Shown one piece after another: positions 8,557-17,620 of a stretch of 64,000 nt of DNA. The position numbers and the translations under genes are program-made. The notes beneath the pieces were generated by a model. It searched no databases. It saw only the letters and a program-made list of their open reading frames with translations, and was not told the DNA's origin. How positions within the stretch are numbered: the first letter of the stretch is position 1; every line of letters starts with the position of its first letter. The stretch lies in assembly GCA_034520215.1 (NCBI GenBank), contig JAXHNR010000002.1, forward strand, positions 204,060-268,059. Reading direction: 5' to 3'. The DNA is from Candidatus Krumholzibacteriota bacterium (lineage in GTDB: Bacteria > Krumholzibacteriota > Krumholzibacteriia > Krumholzibacteriales > WJIX01).

Positions 8557-10305
8557 TCAGGATTTCTTTTTATATTTGTTTGTTATCGGGAATCTGCTGT
8601 CCTTCCCGAAAGCCCTCGTCGTGATCTTTATCCCGGGCGCCCCCTGGCGCCTTTTGTATTCGTTCTTATCTATTTTTACAATCATTTCCCTGGCTGTTTT
8701 TGGATCCAGCCCCTTCGCTATAATCTCCTCAAGCCCCAGGTCCTCTTCGAGATAGAGTTCGACAATTCGATCAAGTACGGCGTAGGGAGGCAGCGAGTCC
8801 TGATCAAGCTGGCCGGGATGAAGCTCGGCGGAAGGTTTCCGGTGAATTATTGATTGAGGGATCAGGTGTCCTCCGGAAATACCGTTTTTATATCTGCTCA
8901 ATGAATATACTTTTGTTTTCGGGACATCCTTCAATACGGCAAACCCGCCAACCATATCACCGTATAGTGTGCAGTAGCCGACGGCAAGTTCGCTTTTATT
9001 TCCGGTGGCCAGTACCAGCCAGCCGTACTTGTTTGAGAATGCCATAAGTATGTTGCCCCTTATTCTGGCCTGGATATTTTCTTCTGTTTCAGTAATTTTT
9101 TTGTTACCCAGCAATTTCGGGAGATGCTCAATATAGGATTCGTAGATTGAATTGATAGGATATTCGAAAATCTTGATCTGGAGATTTTCCGCCAGAAGAT
9201 GGGAATCGCGAAGCGTTTCTTCAGATGTAAAAGCGGAAGGCATAGTTACGCAGACGACGTTCTCTTTCCCAACGGCGTCGACAGCTATAACCGCCGTGAG
9301 GGTTGAATCTATACCGCCGCTCAGTCCCAGAACAGCTTTTTGAAATCCGTTTTTGATTATATAGTCGCGTGTTCCGGTAACGAGGGCTTTATAGAGTTCC
9401 TCGTTATGGTCAAGACGTTTAGCCACATGAGCTTTGATCTTCTTTCGGGATTTGGAACGCGGGATTTTCGGAAGATTAATCGATTCGAGGTAGATTTTTT
9501 TGTCGTTAGACAGAACAGATGTTTTTTTGTTCTTCTTTTTCTTCTTTGGACTTATTTCCACGTCGGCTATGACAAGATCTTCTTCAAAAGGTCTGGCGCG
9601 GGCTACTGTTCTGCCGTCCGGGTCCGCGATCAAGCTCGTTCCGTCAAATACGAGCTCATCCTGACCGCCGACTGTGTTCACGAAGCAAAGAAGGGCGCCG
9701 GCGTTCTTTGCTCTTCTGCGCAAGAGTTTTTCCCTTTCCCGGCATTTGTTCTCTGTATACGGCGAGGCGGAAATGTTTATTATAATATTAGCGGAAAGTT
9801 CCTTTGATTCGATAAATGCGGGTCCGCCTTCTACCCAGATATCCTCGCAGATAGTCAGCCCGATATTCAGTCTTCCCGCGCTGGCCACAACTGCTTTATT
9901 CCCCGGGGAAAAATATCTCTTTTCATCGAAGACGCCGTAATTCGGAAGGTTTATCTTCCTGTATCGGGCGGCTATTTTCCCATTCAGCAGGATATAGGCG
10001 CAATTATACAGTTTTTTATCTCCGCGTGAACCTGAAAGTTCAGGCGCGCCGACAATAAGCGCTATTTCTTCAGAGTAAGCGGCGGCCTTACTCAAATACT
10101 TTTTGCATTCCCTGATGAAATGCTGTTTGAAGAGGAGGTCTTCAGGGGGGAACCCGCAAACGCACAGTTCCGGAAAAACGATTATTTGAGCGCCGGAACC
10201 CCGGGCTTTTTCTGTCATTTCCCTTATTTTCTCAAGATTGCCGGGAAAATCACCCACCGTGGGATTGATCTGCCCCATAGCTACGCGAATTTCATTTTTA
10301 TTCAA
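8557..10305 (-). CDS. nadE: Glutamine-dependent NAD+ synthetase
   Basis: 582 aa with a TTG start preceded by AAAGG; the next in-frame ATG (residue 10) would cut into the first strand. Residues 1 to about 270 form a nitrilase-type glutaminase with the Glu-Lys-Cys triad visible: FPELCVCGF (Glu46), KINLPNYGVFDE (Lys about 116) and GLTICEDIW (Cys about 150). Residues about 300-582 form the ATP-pyrophosphatase synthetase domain with the P-loop LGLSGGIDST (about 322-331) and later LATGNKSELAVGYCTLYGD. It amidates nicotinic acid adenine dinucleotide to NAD+ using ammonia from glutamine. Length fits the two-domain bacterial form. It stands alone, convergent with the M16 operon. Confidence 0.96.
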   Translation of the reverse strand: MNKNEIRVAMGQINPTVGDFPGNLEKIREMTEKARGSGAQIIVFPELCVCGFPPEDLLFKQHFIRECKKYLSKAAAYSEEIALIVGAPELSGSRGDKKLYNCAYILLNGKIAARYRKINLPNYGVFDEKRYFSPGNKAVVASAGRLNIGLTICEDIWVEGGPAFIESKELSANIIINISASPYTENKCREREKLLRRRAKNAGALLCFVNTVGGQDELVFDGTSLIADPDGRTVARARPFEEDLVIADVEISPKKKKKNKKTSVLSNDKKIYLESINLPKIPRSKSRKKIKAHVAKRLDHNEELYKALVTGTRDYIIKNGFQKAVLGLSGGIDSTLTAVIAVDAVGKENVVCVTMPSAFTSEETLRDSHLLAENLQIKIFEYPINSIYESYIEHLPKLLGNKKITETEENIQARIRGNILMAFSNKYGWLVLATGNKSELAVGYCTLYGDMVGGFAVLKDVPKTKVYSLSRYKNGISGGHLIPQSIIHRKPSAELHPGQLDQDSLPPYAVLDRIVELYLEEDLGLEEIIAKGLDPKTAREMIVKIDKNEYKRRQGAPGIKITTRAFGKDSRFPITNKYKKKS

Positions 10306-10549
10306 TTTACATGCCTTTCATCTAAACTTTCCTTACGTTATATTAGCAGTGAATAACGAAACTGAAAAGCTAAAATATTTACAAAAAATTGAAAAGGGAT
10401 TAAATCTAAATTCCCAGAAAGTTCTATATGGAAAACGGCGCAGTCTTAAAGTACAGATATTTGGCCAGTTCCATTCCTTCATAACCTTCCTCGTTGATGA
10501 CATGAGTTTTTCCAAGTATCTTTGCCTTCTCGCATTTCCTTATTAATCA

Positions 10550-11644
10550 TTAATTTTCTATCAATGTTTTTATTACTTTAAAGTAATTTTCACCGAGGAT
10601 CTTTTCTTCAGTATAATTATTTTGAAATGTTTTTTGAGCATTAAAGCAAAGTTTCTCATATAATTCTTTATCTAAAATTGATAACAATTTATCTAGAATT
10701 TGATTTGAAGAATTAGGCTTAACTAAAAATCCATTATTCAGGTCTTGTACTATCTCCGGTATCGCCTTCCACTTTGTGGCAAGAACAGGAGTGCCAGTGC
10801 TAAATGCTTCTAATATTACTGCAGGATACCCTTCACCTGGATGAAATGTTGGTAGGAGCAAGATGTCATATTGACTGATAATTTTACAAACTTCATCATG
10901 GCGTGCAATTCCCTTATACTTGGCATTATCTATATTGGCAATTTCCCTCAAAAATTTATTTTGATCTCTTGATAAAATAGGCCCGTAAAAATCACAATTA
11001 ACATTACCGGCAGATTTTAACATATCTATAACATCAAAGAGACCTTTTTCAGCTTTTAACTGAGCAATAAAAACGCATTTTATATTAGATTTATTTATCT
11101 TATTTATAGTAAAAGGCTCTTTCTTCACGCTTGCTATAAAATTTGGCAAATGATGAATTTTATTTTTGGGGAATTTCAATTTATTTATAAAATAATAACA
11201 TAAAAATTTAGTTTCAGGAGTAATAATATCAACAAATTTAATAATTCTAATTGCTATATTCTTATATATTCTCGGTAATTTTTCAAATTTATCATTAAAT
11301 GTTCCTCCAAACATTTTAATAGTAATGGGTTTTTTAAATAGTTTAGCTATCAAGATTATTAATAATCCTGCAGTATAAATAAACCTAGAATTCCCCCATA
11401 ATATTACCAGATCAACGTTATTAATTTTTTTAAGCATAGAAAACATTATGTTTATGACTTTTATAAAATCTTTTAACCCCAGGATTCTATTGGTTAGTTT
11501 AATTTCTGTTTTTTGTGAAGTATTTATTATCGTTTTTTCATAGTCATTTTTCTCCCAATATTTACTATGAACCAATCTATTAAATGAAACAGTATCTCCT
11601 CCAACTGGCGGAGGTAATGGTCCTATCAATAATACTTTAGCCAT
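10550..11644 (-). CDS. Glycosyltransferase family 4 (group 1)
   Basis: 364 aa from an ATG behind GGGGGAAAA. The N-terminus GPLPPPVGGDTVSFNRLV is a typical GT-B nucleotide-sugar transferase opening (GGxx near the start). The C-terminal half has the GT4 pattern KAEKGLFDVIDML and then the donor-binding E-x7-E type motif PTFHPGEGYPAVILEAFSTGTPVLATK. It probably adds a sugar to the lipid-linked surface polysaccharide repeat unit at the cytoplasmic membrane; donor and acceptor are not readable. It is the last gene of the minus arm (wzz-like, wzy-like, tupA-like, this gene). The coding sequence is clearly more AT-rich than the flanks, with many AAT/AAA/ATT codons, which suggests a transferred cassette. 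Confidence 0.9.
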   Translation of the reverse strand: MAKVLLIGPLPPPVGGDTVSFNRLVHSKYWEKNDYEKTIINTSQKTEIKLTNRILGLKDFIKVINIMFSMLKKINNVDLVILWGNSRFIYTAGLLIILIAKLFKKPITIKMFGGTFNDKFEKLPRIYKNIAIRIIKFVDIITPETKFLCYYFINKLKFPKNKIHHLPNFIASVKKEPFTINKINKSNIKCVFIAQLKAEKGLFDVIDMLKSAGNVNCDFYGPILSRDQNKFLREIANIDNAKYKGIARHDEVCKIISQYDILLLPTFHPGEGYPAVILEAFSTGTPVLATKWKAIPEIVQDLNNGFLVKPNSSNQILDKLLSILDKELYEKLCFNAQKTFQNNYTEEKILGENYFKVIKTLIEN

Positions 11645-11732
11645 ATGCTTTTCCCCCGGGAGTAGATGCTTTGCTGAATTAATGTCTCAAATCTTAAATT
11701 CTTCAAGGCTGACGGTACTCACCCGTTATTTT

Positions 11733-12608
11733 TTAAACTGATTCACTAAATTCTTTAATAAATTTCATTTTTTTGCCTATTTCAAAATCGAATTCTTTAG
11801 GATAAAAAGGCTCAAAGCCATTGCCCGGAGTATTTGTAAGTTCACCAAAATATACCGCGTTTGGTAATATGTACAAATCAACACGAATAAAATCAAAATC
11901 TTGAGATAATTTCTCGGCAATACTAACGGCATCATCAAATAGTTTTGGCTTAGGTATGTTATGACCTTGGTCATACATAAGTGCGGCATCAATACGGACG
12001 AAATTTTTATCATATAAATTCCTTTTATGTTCTTGAAATCTATTTAAATCTACTTGCACTAACTCAACCTTTCCATTAATACAAAAAAATTTATAATCTG
12101 GGGGTACTCCTGAATCAAAATATAAAAATTCTTCAATGATCAACTTCTTTTCCAATTTGTTATATACCCACTGTCTGGTTAGCAAAGCATAATCGGTCTC
12201 TTTCCATTTTTCTGTTATTGTAAAAATCTCATTAAAAGTATGTTTATTTTTATCAACCAACAAAACCATTCCAGAACCATGATTTGCTTTAATAACAAAC
12301 TCATTAGGCATTTGGTCATAAATATCGCGGGATATGGAGAACCCTGACCACAGTATATCTATCAAGCTACATTGGTCACTCTTTTGTTTAACATATTCTC
12401 TAACTTTCAGTCTATCGGTCACAAATTTTCTTAATTTATTTTTTGAATGCAACTTTATAAAATTAATTTTTTCATTCAGGCTGACGGGGTTTTTAAAGTT
12501 AGGGTAATATCTAACCTTAAACAAAAAGAGCACTTTATTAAAAAGATCGTCTGGGATTACTCTTAGAATTTTTAAAAAAAGATATTTTATTTTCAAAATC
12601 AACTCCAT
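11733..12608 (-). CDS. ATP-grasp protein, TupA (teichuronopeptide biosynthesis)-like
   Basis: 291 aa. The opening RVIPDDLFNKVLFLFK, then YYPNFKNPVSLNEKI and the ATP-grasp signature blocks EFVIKANHGSGM (about 100-112), KKLIIEEFL and PPDYKFFCINGKV are typical of the TupA-like ATP-grasp family common in capsule and O-antigen loci. The late block GELTNTPGNGFEP supplies the metal-binding region. Family members are thought to join an amino acid or similar amine to a carboxylate, for example on uronic-acid sugars. So the polysaccharide may carry an amide-linked substituent (inference). No clear ribosome site precedes the ATG at 12608. The gene is in the same AT-rich patch as the neighbouring GT4. 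Confidence 0.85.
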   Translation of the reverse strand: MELILKIKYLFLKILRVIPDDLFNKVLFLFKVRYYPNFKNPVSLNEKINFIKLHSKNKLRKFVTDRLKVREYVKQKSDQCSLIDILWSGFSISRDIYDQMPNEFVIKANHGSGMVLLVDKNKHTFNEIFTITEKWKETDYALLTRQWVYNKLEKKLIIEEFLYFDSGVPPDYKFFCINGKVELVQVDLNRFQEHKRNLYDKNFVRIDAALMYDQGHNIPKPKLFDDAVSIAEKLSQDFDFIRVDLYILPNAVYFGELTNTPGNGFEPFYPKEFDFEIGKKMKFIKEFSESV

Positions 12609-12637
12609 TAATATTGAATTATGTAAAGCAAATTATA

Positions 12638-13894
12638 TTAATATACAAGTTTATAATCGTGGGGGTCTTCTTTTTTTATGCGCGAGACGAAATATAAGGA
12701 TAAATATATTGGGAAGAAATTATTTGCCACTAAATCTCCGCTTGTTTGGGCAAATAAAAAGAATAAAACAACAGCAAAAAATATCCATGTTTTTTGTTGT
12801 TTGATGGTTGACCCGACCGCGTAGAAAATGGGTATAAAATAAATTATCATCCCCAGTAAGCCGACTTCATAGAGAAGCTCCAATAGTATATTATGCGGAT
12901 ACCAGCGGGTGTTATATCCAAAGGAAACAATTTGACTTATAGATGCCGGGCCGTTTCCGAAAAGGTATTTCCCGGAAGCGGCCATCTTTTTTATTGTAAG
13001 TTTATAACCGGCTAAACGAAATCCAATCGACGCGCTCTCGAGGCTGAACCTTCCGATAATGGCTTTTTGATTGAAAATCGCGAAAACAGCGATCCCCGCG
13101 CAAACGATCAGTATAATTAAAAACATTGTTTTAACTATGTGCACTTTTGCTTCTCTGCTGTCCCCCGTTTGCTGGAATCTATAGATTATTGCTATTGGGA
13201 TGGTAAAAAATAAAACTACTTTAGACCCCGGTAAAATCATTGTGATAAAAATAAATAAAATAATAAATAGCCCTACTATCCCTTTCCCGGGATATATGTC
13301 TTTGGAATTCGAAATCAGAAACCCAATACTCATAAACCGCGCTAACCAAATTGTATTAATTTCTCCTAGAGAATAACGTTCAAAAAAAGTACCGCCCACT
13401 ACGGCTTTATAATTCGGGATAAAAATTATTAAAAGCCATAATCCTAATATTAATGTGACGGATAGAATAAAATGTTTTATAAATTTTGTTTCACCGGTTT
13501 TTACTCTTCCAAAAAGAAGAATGAGTATTGACGGTAGATAAACCTGTAAAAAATACATTAATAATTTCCAATTGAAATAGGAATACCCGGCAGCGGGGGA
13601 CAGAAAATAGCCGCAAGCGAGATAATAGATTCCAAACAGTGTAAAGAAAAGAATGAGCACGGAATTCTTTGAATTTACAGCCAGCCTGTTTTTTTGCAAG
13701 ACAAACAGGAATATGATTAAAGAGTAGAGAATATATACGCTTAAAGTCTTTCCATGGCTTAATCCTACGGCGGATAACAAGAAACCCGCATAGGTGCTGA
13801 TTAATAGCAGCCCAATATAGTATTTGTTTTTTACTCCCCGGTATGCGGAATATAAAAAGAATACCAGAAAAACAATGATCATAGAAATCGTCAA
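12638..13894 (-). CDS. O-antigen polymerase/ligase family membrane protein (Wzy-like)
   Basis: 418 aa, mostly hydrophobic, with about 10-12 predicted membrane helices and a larger hydrophilic loop before GNGPASISQIVSFGYNTRWYPHNILLELLYEVGLLG (split over about 300-335). That H-N-x(3)-E-x(4)-G-x(2)-G pattern is the Wzy_C/O-antigen ligase signature. TTG start with AGAGGT about seven bases upstream; an ATG four codons in is an alternative. It would polymerise lipid-linked repeat units on the periplasmic face, working with the Wzx flippase (15362) and Wzz-like regulator (13943). Polymerase and ligase cannot be told apart from sequence pattern alone; the locus has only one such protein. Confidence 0.87.
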   Translation of the reverse strand: MTISMIIVFLVFFLYSAYRGVKNKYYIGLLLISTYAGFLLSAVGLSHGKTLSVYILYSLIIFLFVLQKNRLAVNSKNSVLILFFTLFGIYYLACGYFLSPAAGYSYFNWKLLMYFLQVYLPSILILLFGRVKTGETKFIKHFILSVTLILGLWLLIIFIPNYKAVVGGTFFERYSLGEINTIWLARFMSIGFLISNSKDIYPGKGIVGLFIILFIFITMILPGSKVVLFFTIPIAIIYRFQQTGDSREAKVHIVKTMFLIILIVCAGIAVFAIFNQKAIIGRFSLESASIGFRLAGYKLTIKKMAASGKYLFGNGPASISQIVSFGYNTRWYPHNILLELLYEVGLLGMIIYFIPIFYAVGSTIKQQKTWIFFAVVLFFLFAQTSGDLVANNFFPIYLSLYFVSRIKKEDPHDYKLVY

Positions 13895-13942
13895 TTAATA
13901 ACCTCTGGAGACAGTTGGATAAAACGCCCTGAATAAATATTG

Positions 13943-15034
13943 TTACAGATACTTTTCATGTAACAATACACCCGCGATAATTAAAAAGGAAGAAATCACG
14001 AGTGATAATAGTGTAATAATTTTTCTCTTCGGAGAGCACCTTTTTTCGGGCCTAATCGCTTTATCCAAAATTTGAACGGTTTCCACATCCTTTTTCTCTT
14101 GTATCTTTGCTTTTTCATATTGAGGGGCCAAATATTCTAATAGTTTTGTAAAATAAATAACTTTTCTTTGGAGTTGTGAATATTCCTTTTTAATTTTCGG
14201 AACATTTCCCAAATTGATAAAAAGAGAATCCAGATTTGAATAATCAAAAAATTCATTATATTTATTTTTTATTGATTTCAGAGCAATTTCCGAGTTTATC
14301 AAAAGCTGGTTGCTAGGGTTTAAACTTGTTTTCATGACATCAATTCGCGCTTCTTTTTCCATAATATCAGCTTTCATGTCGGCTGCTTTTTTAACTTCAA
14401 CGATTAATTGTTCTTCCAGGCTTTTTATTCCGTATTTTTTCATGAAATCACAAACTCTGGCTTCATAATAAAGCAAACTGTCATTAACAATCCGCAGCCT
14501 TTGTTGCAGAAATTTCCTGTTACTCTTTGCCTTTTGAGTTGATAAATTTATATTTATACTGTCCGCGCAATAAATCGCGTAATTGGCCATCTTCGCGACC
14601 AGATCCTGTTCTTTGTCTTTAATGGAAAACGAAATTTGCATCTCGTCTTCAACGGAGACGGTGATATTGTTTCTCAAAGCGGCGTAAGTCTGCTGTTTGT
14701 TCTCCAAGTCATAACGTTTTTGATAATTGTACTTATTGTTCATCGCCTCGAGCAACGATCTGCTTTTCATAATTGCCAATAGCTTTACTTGATTCTGATC
14801 GCCGCCGAATCTTCCCAGAAATCCGAAAGTCGGCAGATCAGTTCCCAAATTACTCAAGACTGAACTATTTTTCTCTGGAGGCATGATAACGGCGGTTGCT
14901 CTGTACCATTTTGGCAACACCATAGTTATGCCGGCAGTTACAATTGAAATAGCCAGCACCGAAATTATTATAAATTTTTTATGTTTCCAGATTATATTCA
15001 AATAATCAATAAGGGCGATTTCTTTTTCCATCAT
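13943..15034 (-). CDS. Polysaccharide chain-length determinant (Wzz/GumC-type)
   Basis: 363 aa. It begins with the Wzz-domain opening LIDYLNIIWKHKK followed by a membrane helix (about 20-40), then the proline-containing PKWYRATAVIMPPEKN loop. A long charged, coiled-coil-prone periplasmic section (about 100-320) follows, then a second helix near the C-terminus after the Pro-rich AIRPEKRCSPKRK. No tyrosine-kinase (BY-kinase) domain is attached, so this is the Wzz/co-polymerase form. It sets chain length for the Wzy-like polymerase. First gene of the minus arm, with a sigma-70-like promoter at 15101-15129. Two adjacent ATG codons start it; the ribosome site is weak. Confidence 0.9.
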   Translation of the reverse strand: MMEKEIALIDYLNIIWKHKKFIIISVLAISIVTAGITMVLPKWYRATAVIMPPEKNSSVLSNLGTDLPTFGFLGRFGGDQNQVKLLAIMKSRSLLEAMNNKYNYQKRYDLENKQQTYAALRNNITVSVEDEMQISFSIKDKEQDLVAKMANYAIYCADSININLSTQKAKSNRKFLQQRLRIVNDSLLYYEARVCDFMKKYGIKSLEEQLIVEVKKAADMKADIMEKEARIDVMKTSLNPSNQLLINSEIALKSIKNKYNEFFDYSNLDSLFINLGNVPKIKKEYSQLQRKVIYFTKLLEYLAPQYEKAKIQEKKDVETVQILDKAIRPEKRCSPKRKIITLLSLVISSFLIIAGVLLHEKYL

Positions 15035-15100
15035 AATAGTTTCTTTCTTTTATCCCGGATAATTTAAGACCGCACAGTATTATTTTCTTAATTAGAGGTA

Positions 15101-15129
15101 ATAATACAAAAATTTTCAACAATATTCAA
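15101..15129 (-). promoter_or_regulatory. Sigma-70-like promoter for the wzz-wzy-tupA-GT4 arm
   Basis: On the minus strand TTGAAT (15129-15124), a 17-bp spacer and TATTAT (15106-15101), 67 bp upstream of the wzz-like start. Motif match only. Confidence 0.5.
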
Positions 15130-15283
15130 ATATAGTGTAAAGAGACGGAGCATTTTTTTGCGGGACCGCCCTATTTTTATCTTCCCGGTTCGAGGAAAAA
15201 TAACGGCCGGGATGTCCGGGAAGTTAACTCGGCGGAATCCGTTCAGCTTCATAGAAAAGAGGAAAGTTCAAATAAATAACGTT

Positions 15284-15312
15284 TTGACTCATAATTATTG
15301 TTAATCTATACT
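15284..15312 (+). promoter_or_regulatory. Sigma-70-like promoter for the wzx arm
   Basis: TTGACT, 17-bp spacer, TATACT, ending 49 bp before the wzx-like start. Both boxes match consensus at five of six positions. Confidence 0.6.
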
Positions 15313-15361
15313 ATTGCAAACATTCCAAAACGAAACGCCGCGGCGGTAAGGTAATGAAATT

Positions 15362-16804
15362 ATGAACGTTGTGCAAAGAATAGCAAGAAACGCGGGCATG
15401 CTGCTTGTTTCAAGGATAGTAAGTCGTGTGTTGGCTTTCTTTTATATAATGTACGTTGCTCGCTATTTGGGGGCGGAAGGATTCGGGATTTTATCATTCG
15501 CTCTTGCTTTTACCGGCATGTTCGGAATTATTTCTGATTTGGGGTTAAGCAGGTTAATTGTACGGGAAGTTTCGAGGGACAGGTTCCTCGCGAGTAAATA
15601 TCTGAATAATATTATTGTAATGAACTGCATTTTGGCGGTAACAACTTTCGGATTGATTGCTTTAACGATCAATCTGCTGGATTACCCCGCGCAGACGGTA
15701 AATGTTGTTTATTTGATAGCCCTATCTGTTATTTTAAATGCCTTCTCCCGTATTTTTTATTCAATATTCCAGGCTTATGAAAAGATGGAATATCAGGCGA
15801 TTGGCTATGTTTTGGGGGATTTTTTAAAACTCCCTATTGCTCTGTTTGCTATAAAACAGGGGTTTGGCATCGAAGTATTTGCTTCAATTTACTTGTTTGT
15901 TAACGCGGTTGTTTTGGCGTACAGCTTCACTGTTTTAATATGGCATTTTGTCAAACCGAAATTTGCCGTCGATTTAGCTTTTTGGAAGCCTATGCTTAAA
16001 GAAGCAATTCCATTCGGGCTGAGCGGAATTTTTATTACCGTTTATTACTGGATAGATTCAATTATGCTCTCTCTAATGGAAGGAAACGAAATAGTAGGTT
16101 GGTATAATGCGGCCTATAGATTAATCGTTGTTCTGCTATTTATCCCCGTTGCCCTTAATACTACAGTTTTCCCGGCCATGTCAAAATTTTATGTTTCTTC
16201 ACGGCACTCCCTGTCTTTGATATTTAGGAAATACTTTAAGTTTATGCTGATAATCAGTATCCCGATGGGGGTGGGGGTTACGCTTCTGGCAGACAGGGGG
16301 ATACTGCTGATATTCGGCGAAGGGTATACGCAGTCGATAATCGCACTTAAGATACTTATATGGGCGCCGGTTTTTATCTTTATTAACGCTGCTTTTGTAA
16401 GATTATTTGAATCTATAAACAGGCAGATGATTGTAACAAAAATAACGGGCGTTTGTATGATAGAAAATGTTGTTCTCAATTTGTTGATAATTCCGCGGTT
16501 TAGTTATATTGGCGCAAGTATTACGACAGTTATAACGGAGTTGACTATAGTTGTTCTTCTTGTAATTTTTGCTTACAGAGTCGGATATGGTTTTAAAAGA
16601 GGGGAGTTTCTGGCAGCTGTATCCAGAGTAGCTGTTTCCAGTTTAATAATGGGAGTTTTTATTTGGAAATTAAGGGATTTGAATCTGTTAATATTAGTAT
16701 TAATATCATCGTTGTTATATACCAGCATATTATTTATAGTTGGCGGGATTGATAAGGATGATATTAAAATATTTAAAAAGGTGACAGGTAAAACTTGTGA
16801 ATAG
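15362..16804 (+). CDS. Lipid-linked oligosaccharide flippase (Wzx, polysaccharide export MATE-like)
   Basis: 480 aa with about 12-14 hydrophobic helices. The N-terminus IARNAGMLLVSRIVSRVLAFFY followed by VARYLGAEGFGILSFALAF is the classic Polysacc_synt/Wzx opening. It moves undecaprenyl-diphosphate-linked repeat units across the inner membrane for the Wzy-like polymerase. A sigma-70-like promoter lies 50 bp upstream. The last codons overlap the following methyltransferase, whose GTG start is at 16797, so translation is probably coupled. Base composition is closer to the rest of the window than that of the AT-rich GT4/TupA genes across the locus. Confidence 0.93.
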   Translation: MNVVQRIARNAGMLLVSRIVSRVLAFFYIMYVARYLGAEGFGILSFALAFTGMFGIISDLGLSRLIVREVSRDRFLASKYLNNIIVMNCILAVTTFGLIALTINLLDYPAQTVNVVYLIALSVILNAFSRIFYSIFQAYEKMEYQAIGYVLGDFLKLPIALFAIKQGFGIEVFASIYLFVNAVVLAYSFTVLIWHFVKPKFAVDLAFWKPMLKEAIPFGLSGIFITVYYWIDSIMLSLMEGNEIVGWYNAAYRLIVVLLFIPVALNTTVFPAMSKFYVSSRHSLSLIFRKYFKFMLIISIPMGVGVTLLADRGILLIFGEGYTQSIIALKILIWAPVFIFINAAFVRLFESINRQMIVTKITGVCMIENVVLNLLIIPRFSYIGASITTVITELTIVVLLVIFAYRVGYGFKRGEFLAAVSRVAVSSLIMGVFIWKLRDLNLLILVLISSLLYTSILFIVGGIDKDDIKIFKKVTGKTCE

Positions 16805-17474
16805 CCGAAAATTCTCATCACGGTTCATTAAACATAAAATAATAAAACCGTTATATAAAAGAGTTTTTCAAACTTCCTTTGATTGTTTGAGAAGAGAGCT
16901 TTTAAATTGCGGTTCAGTTTTAGATCTGGGCTGTGGTTTTAACTCTCCGGTTAAGAGGTGCGGAGTCCCCTTTTCAGTTGGTGTTGATTTGTTCGATTCG
17001 TACCTGCGGGAAAGCAGTGATAAAAGGCATCACAGCCAATATGTAAAAGCGGATATCAGGAAAGTGGAATTTCAGCCGAAGGCTTTTGATGCTGTTATCA
17101 TACTGGAGGTTTTAGAACACTTAACGAAGGATGACGGACAAAAACTGCTCGAGAAAGCGGAAACATGGGCCTGTAAAAAAATAATAATTTCAACACCGAA
17201 CGGGTATTTGAGCCAGAACGGTTATCATAGTAACCCTCTCCAAAAACATATTTCCGGCTGGACTACAAAAGAGCTGGAAGAACTTGATTTTAAAGTATAC
17301 GGAATGAAGGGCTGGAAAAAACTGAGGGGGTATAAGGGGGAAATAGTAAATAAGCCGGCTTTTCTCTGGGAGAGATTTTCAGATATTACTCAAAAGATAA
17401 CCTGTCGTTATCCGGGAAAGGCATTCCAATTATTCGCGGTAAAAAATGTAATGAAAAAAAATAAAGATAGCTAA
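16797..17474 (+). CDS. Class I SAM-dependent methyltransferase
   Basis: 225 aa; GTG start overlapping the wzx stop by 8 bp. SAM-binding motif I is VLDLGCGFNSP (about 41-51), with an acidic end of strand 2 (GVDLFDS) and motif IV DAVIILEVLEHL (about 95-108), typical of the Methyltransf_11/UbiE-like fold. The sequence after FISTPNGY-like strand 5 (IIISTPNGYLSQNGYHSNP) resembles methyltransferases found with glycan genes. It probably methylates a sugar or the end of the glycan chain, which can act as a chain-length cap (inference from context). Second gene of the plus arm. Confidence 0.85.
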   Translation: MNSRKFSSRFIKHKIIKPLYKRVFQTSFDCLRRELLNCGSVLDLGCGFNSPVKRCGVPFSVGVDLFDSYLRESSDKRHHSQYVKADIRKVEFQPKAFDAVIILEVLEHLTKDDGQKLLEKAETWACKKIIISTPNGYLSQNGYHSNPLQKHISGWTTKELEELDFKVYGMKGWKKLRGYKGEIVNKPAFLWERFSDITQKITCRYPGKAFQLFAVKNVMKKNKDS

Positions 17475-17620
17475 GCCTGAACTAATAGTTATATACAATT
17501 TTACGCGCGGCAAGAACCGATCATTCTTGGCTTTTGCCGGACCCGAGGTCTTTGTATTTAATATATTTTACTTTTCGCTGTACGGCTGAGGGAAACCGGG
17601 GTTTGCGCGAAGGGGATTCA

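Larger units (their letters stand above)
15035..15361. other. Divergent promoter region of the polysaccharide locus
   Basis: 327 bp without a gene between the two arms. It contains one sigma-70-like promoter on each strand (15101-15129 minus; 15284-15312 plus) and a GC-richer central stretch at about 15160-15230 with short CCCGG/CCGGG inverted repeats. No JUMPstart/ops element was seen. Confidence 0.6.

Noticed and set aside
15151-15166. GGAGCATTTTTTTGC as a sigma-54 site before wzx
   Set aside because: GG-to-GC distance is one base too long, and good sigma-70 boxes lie closer to the gene.
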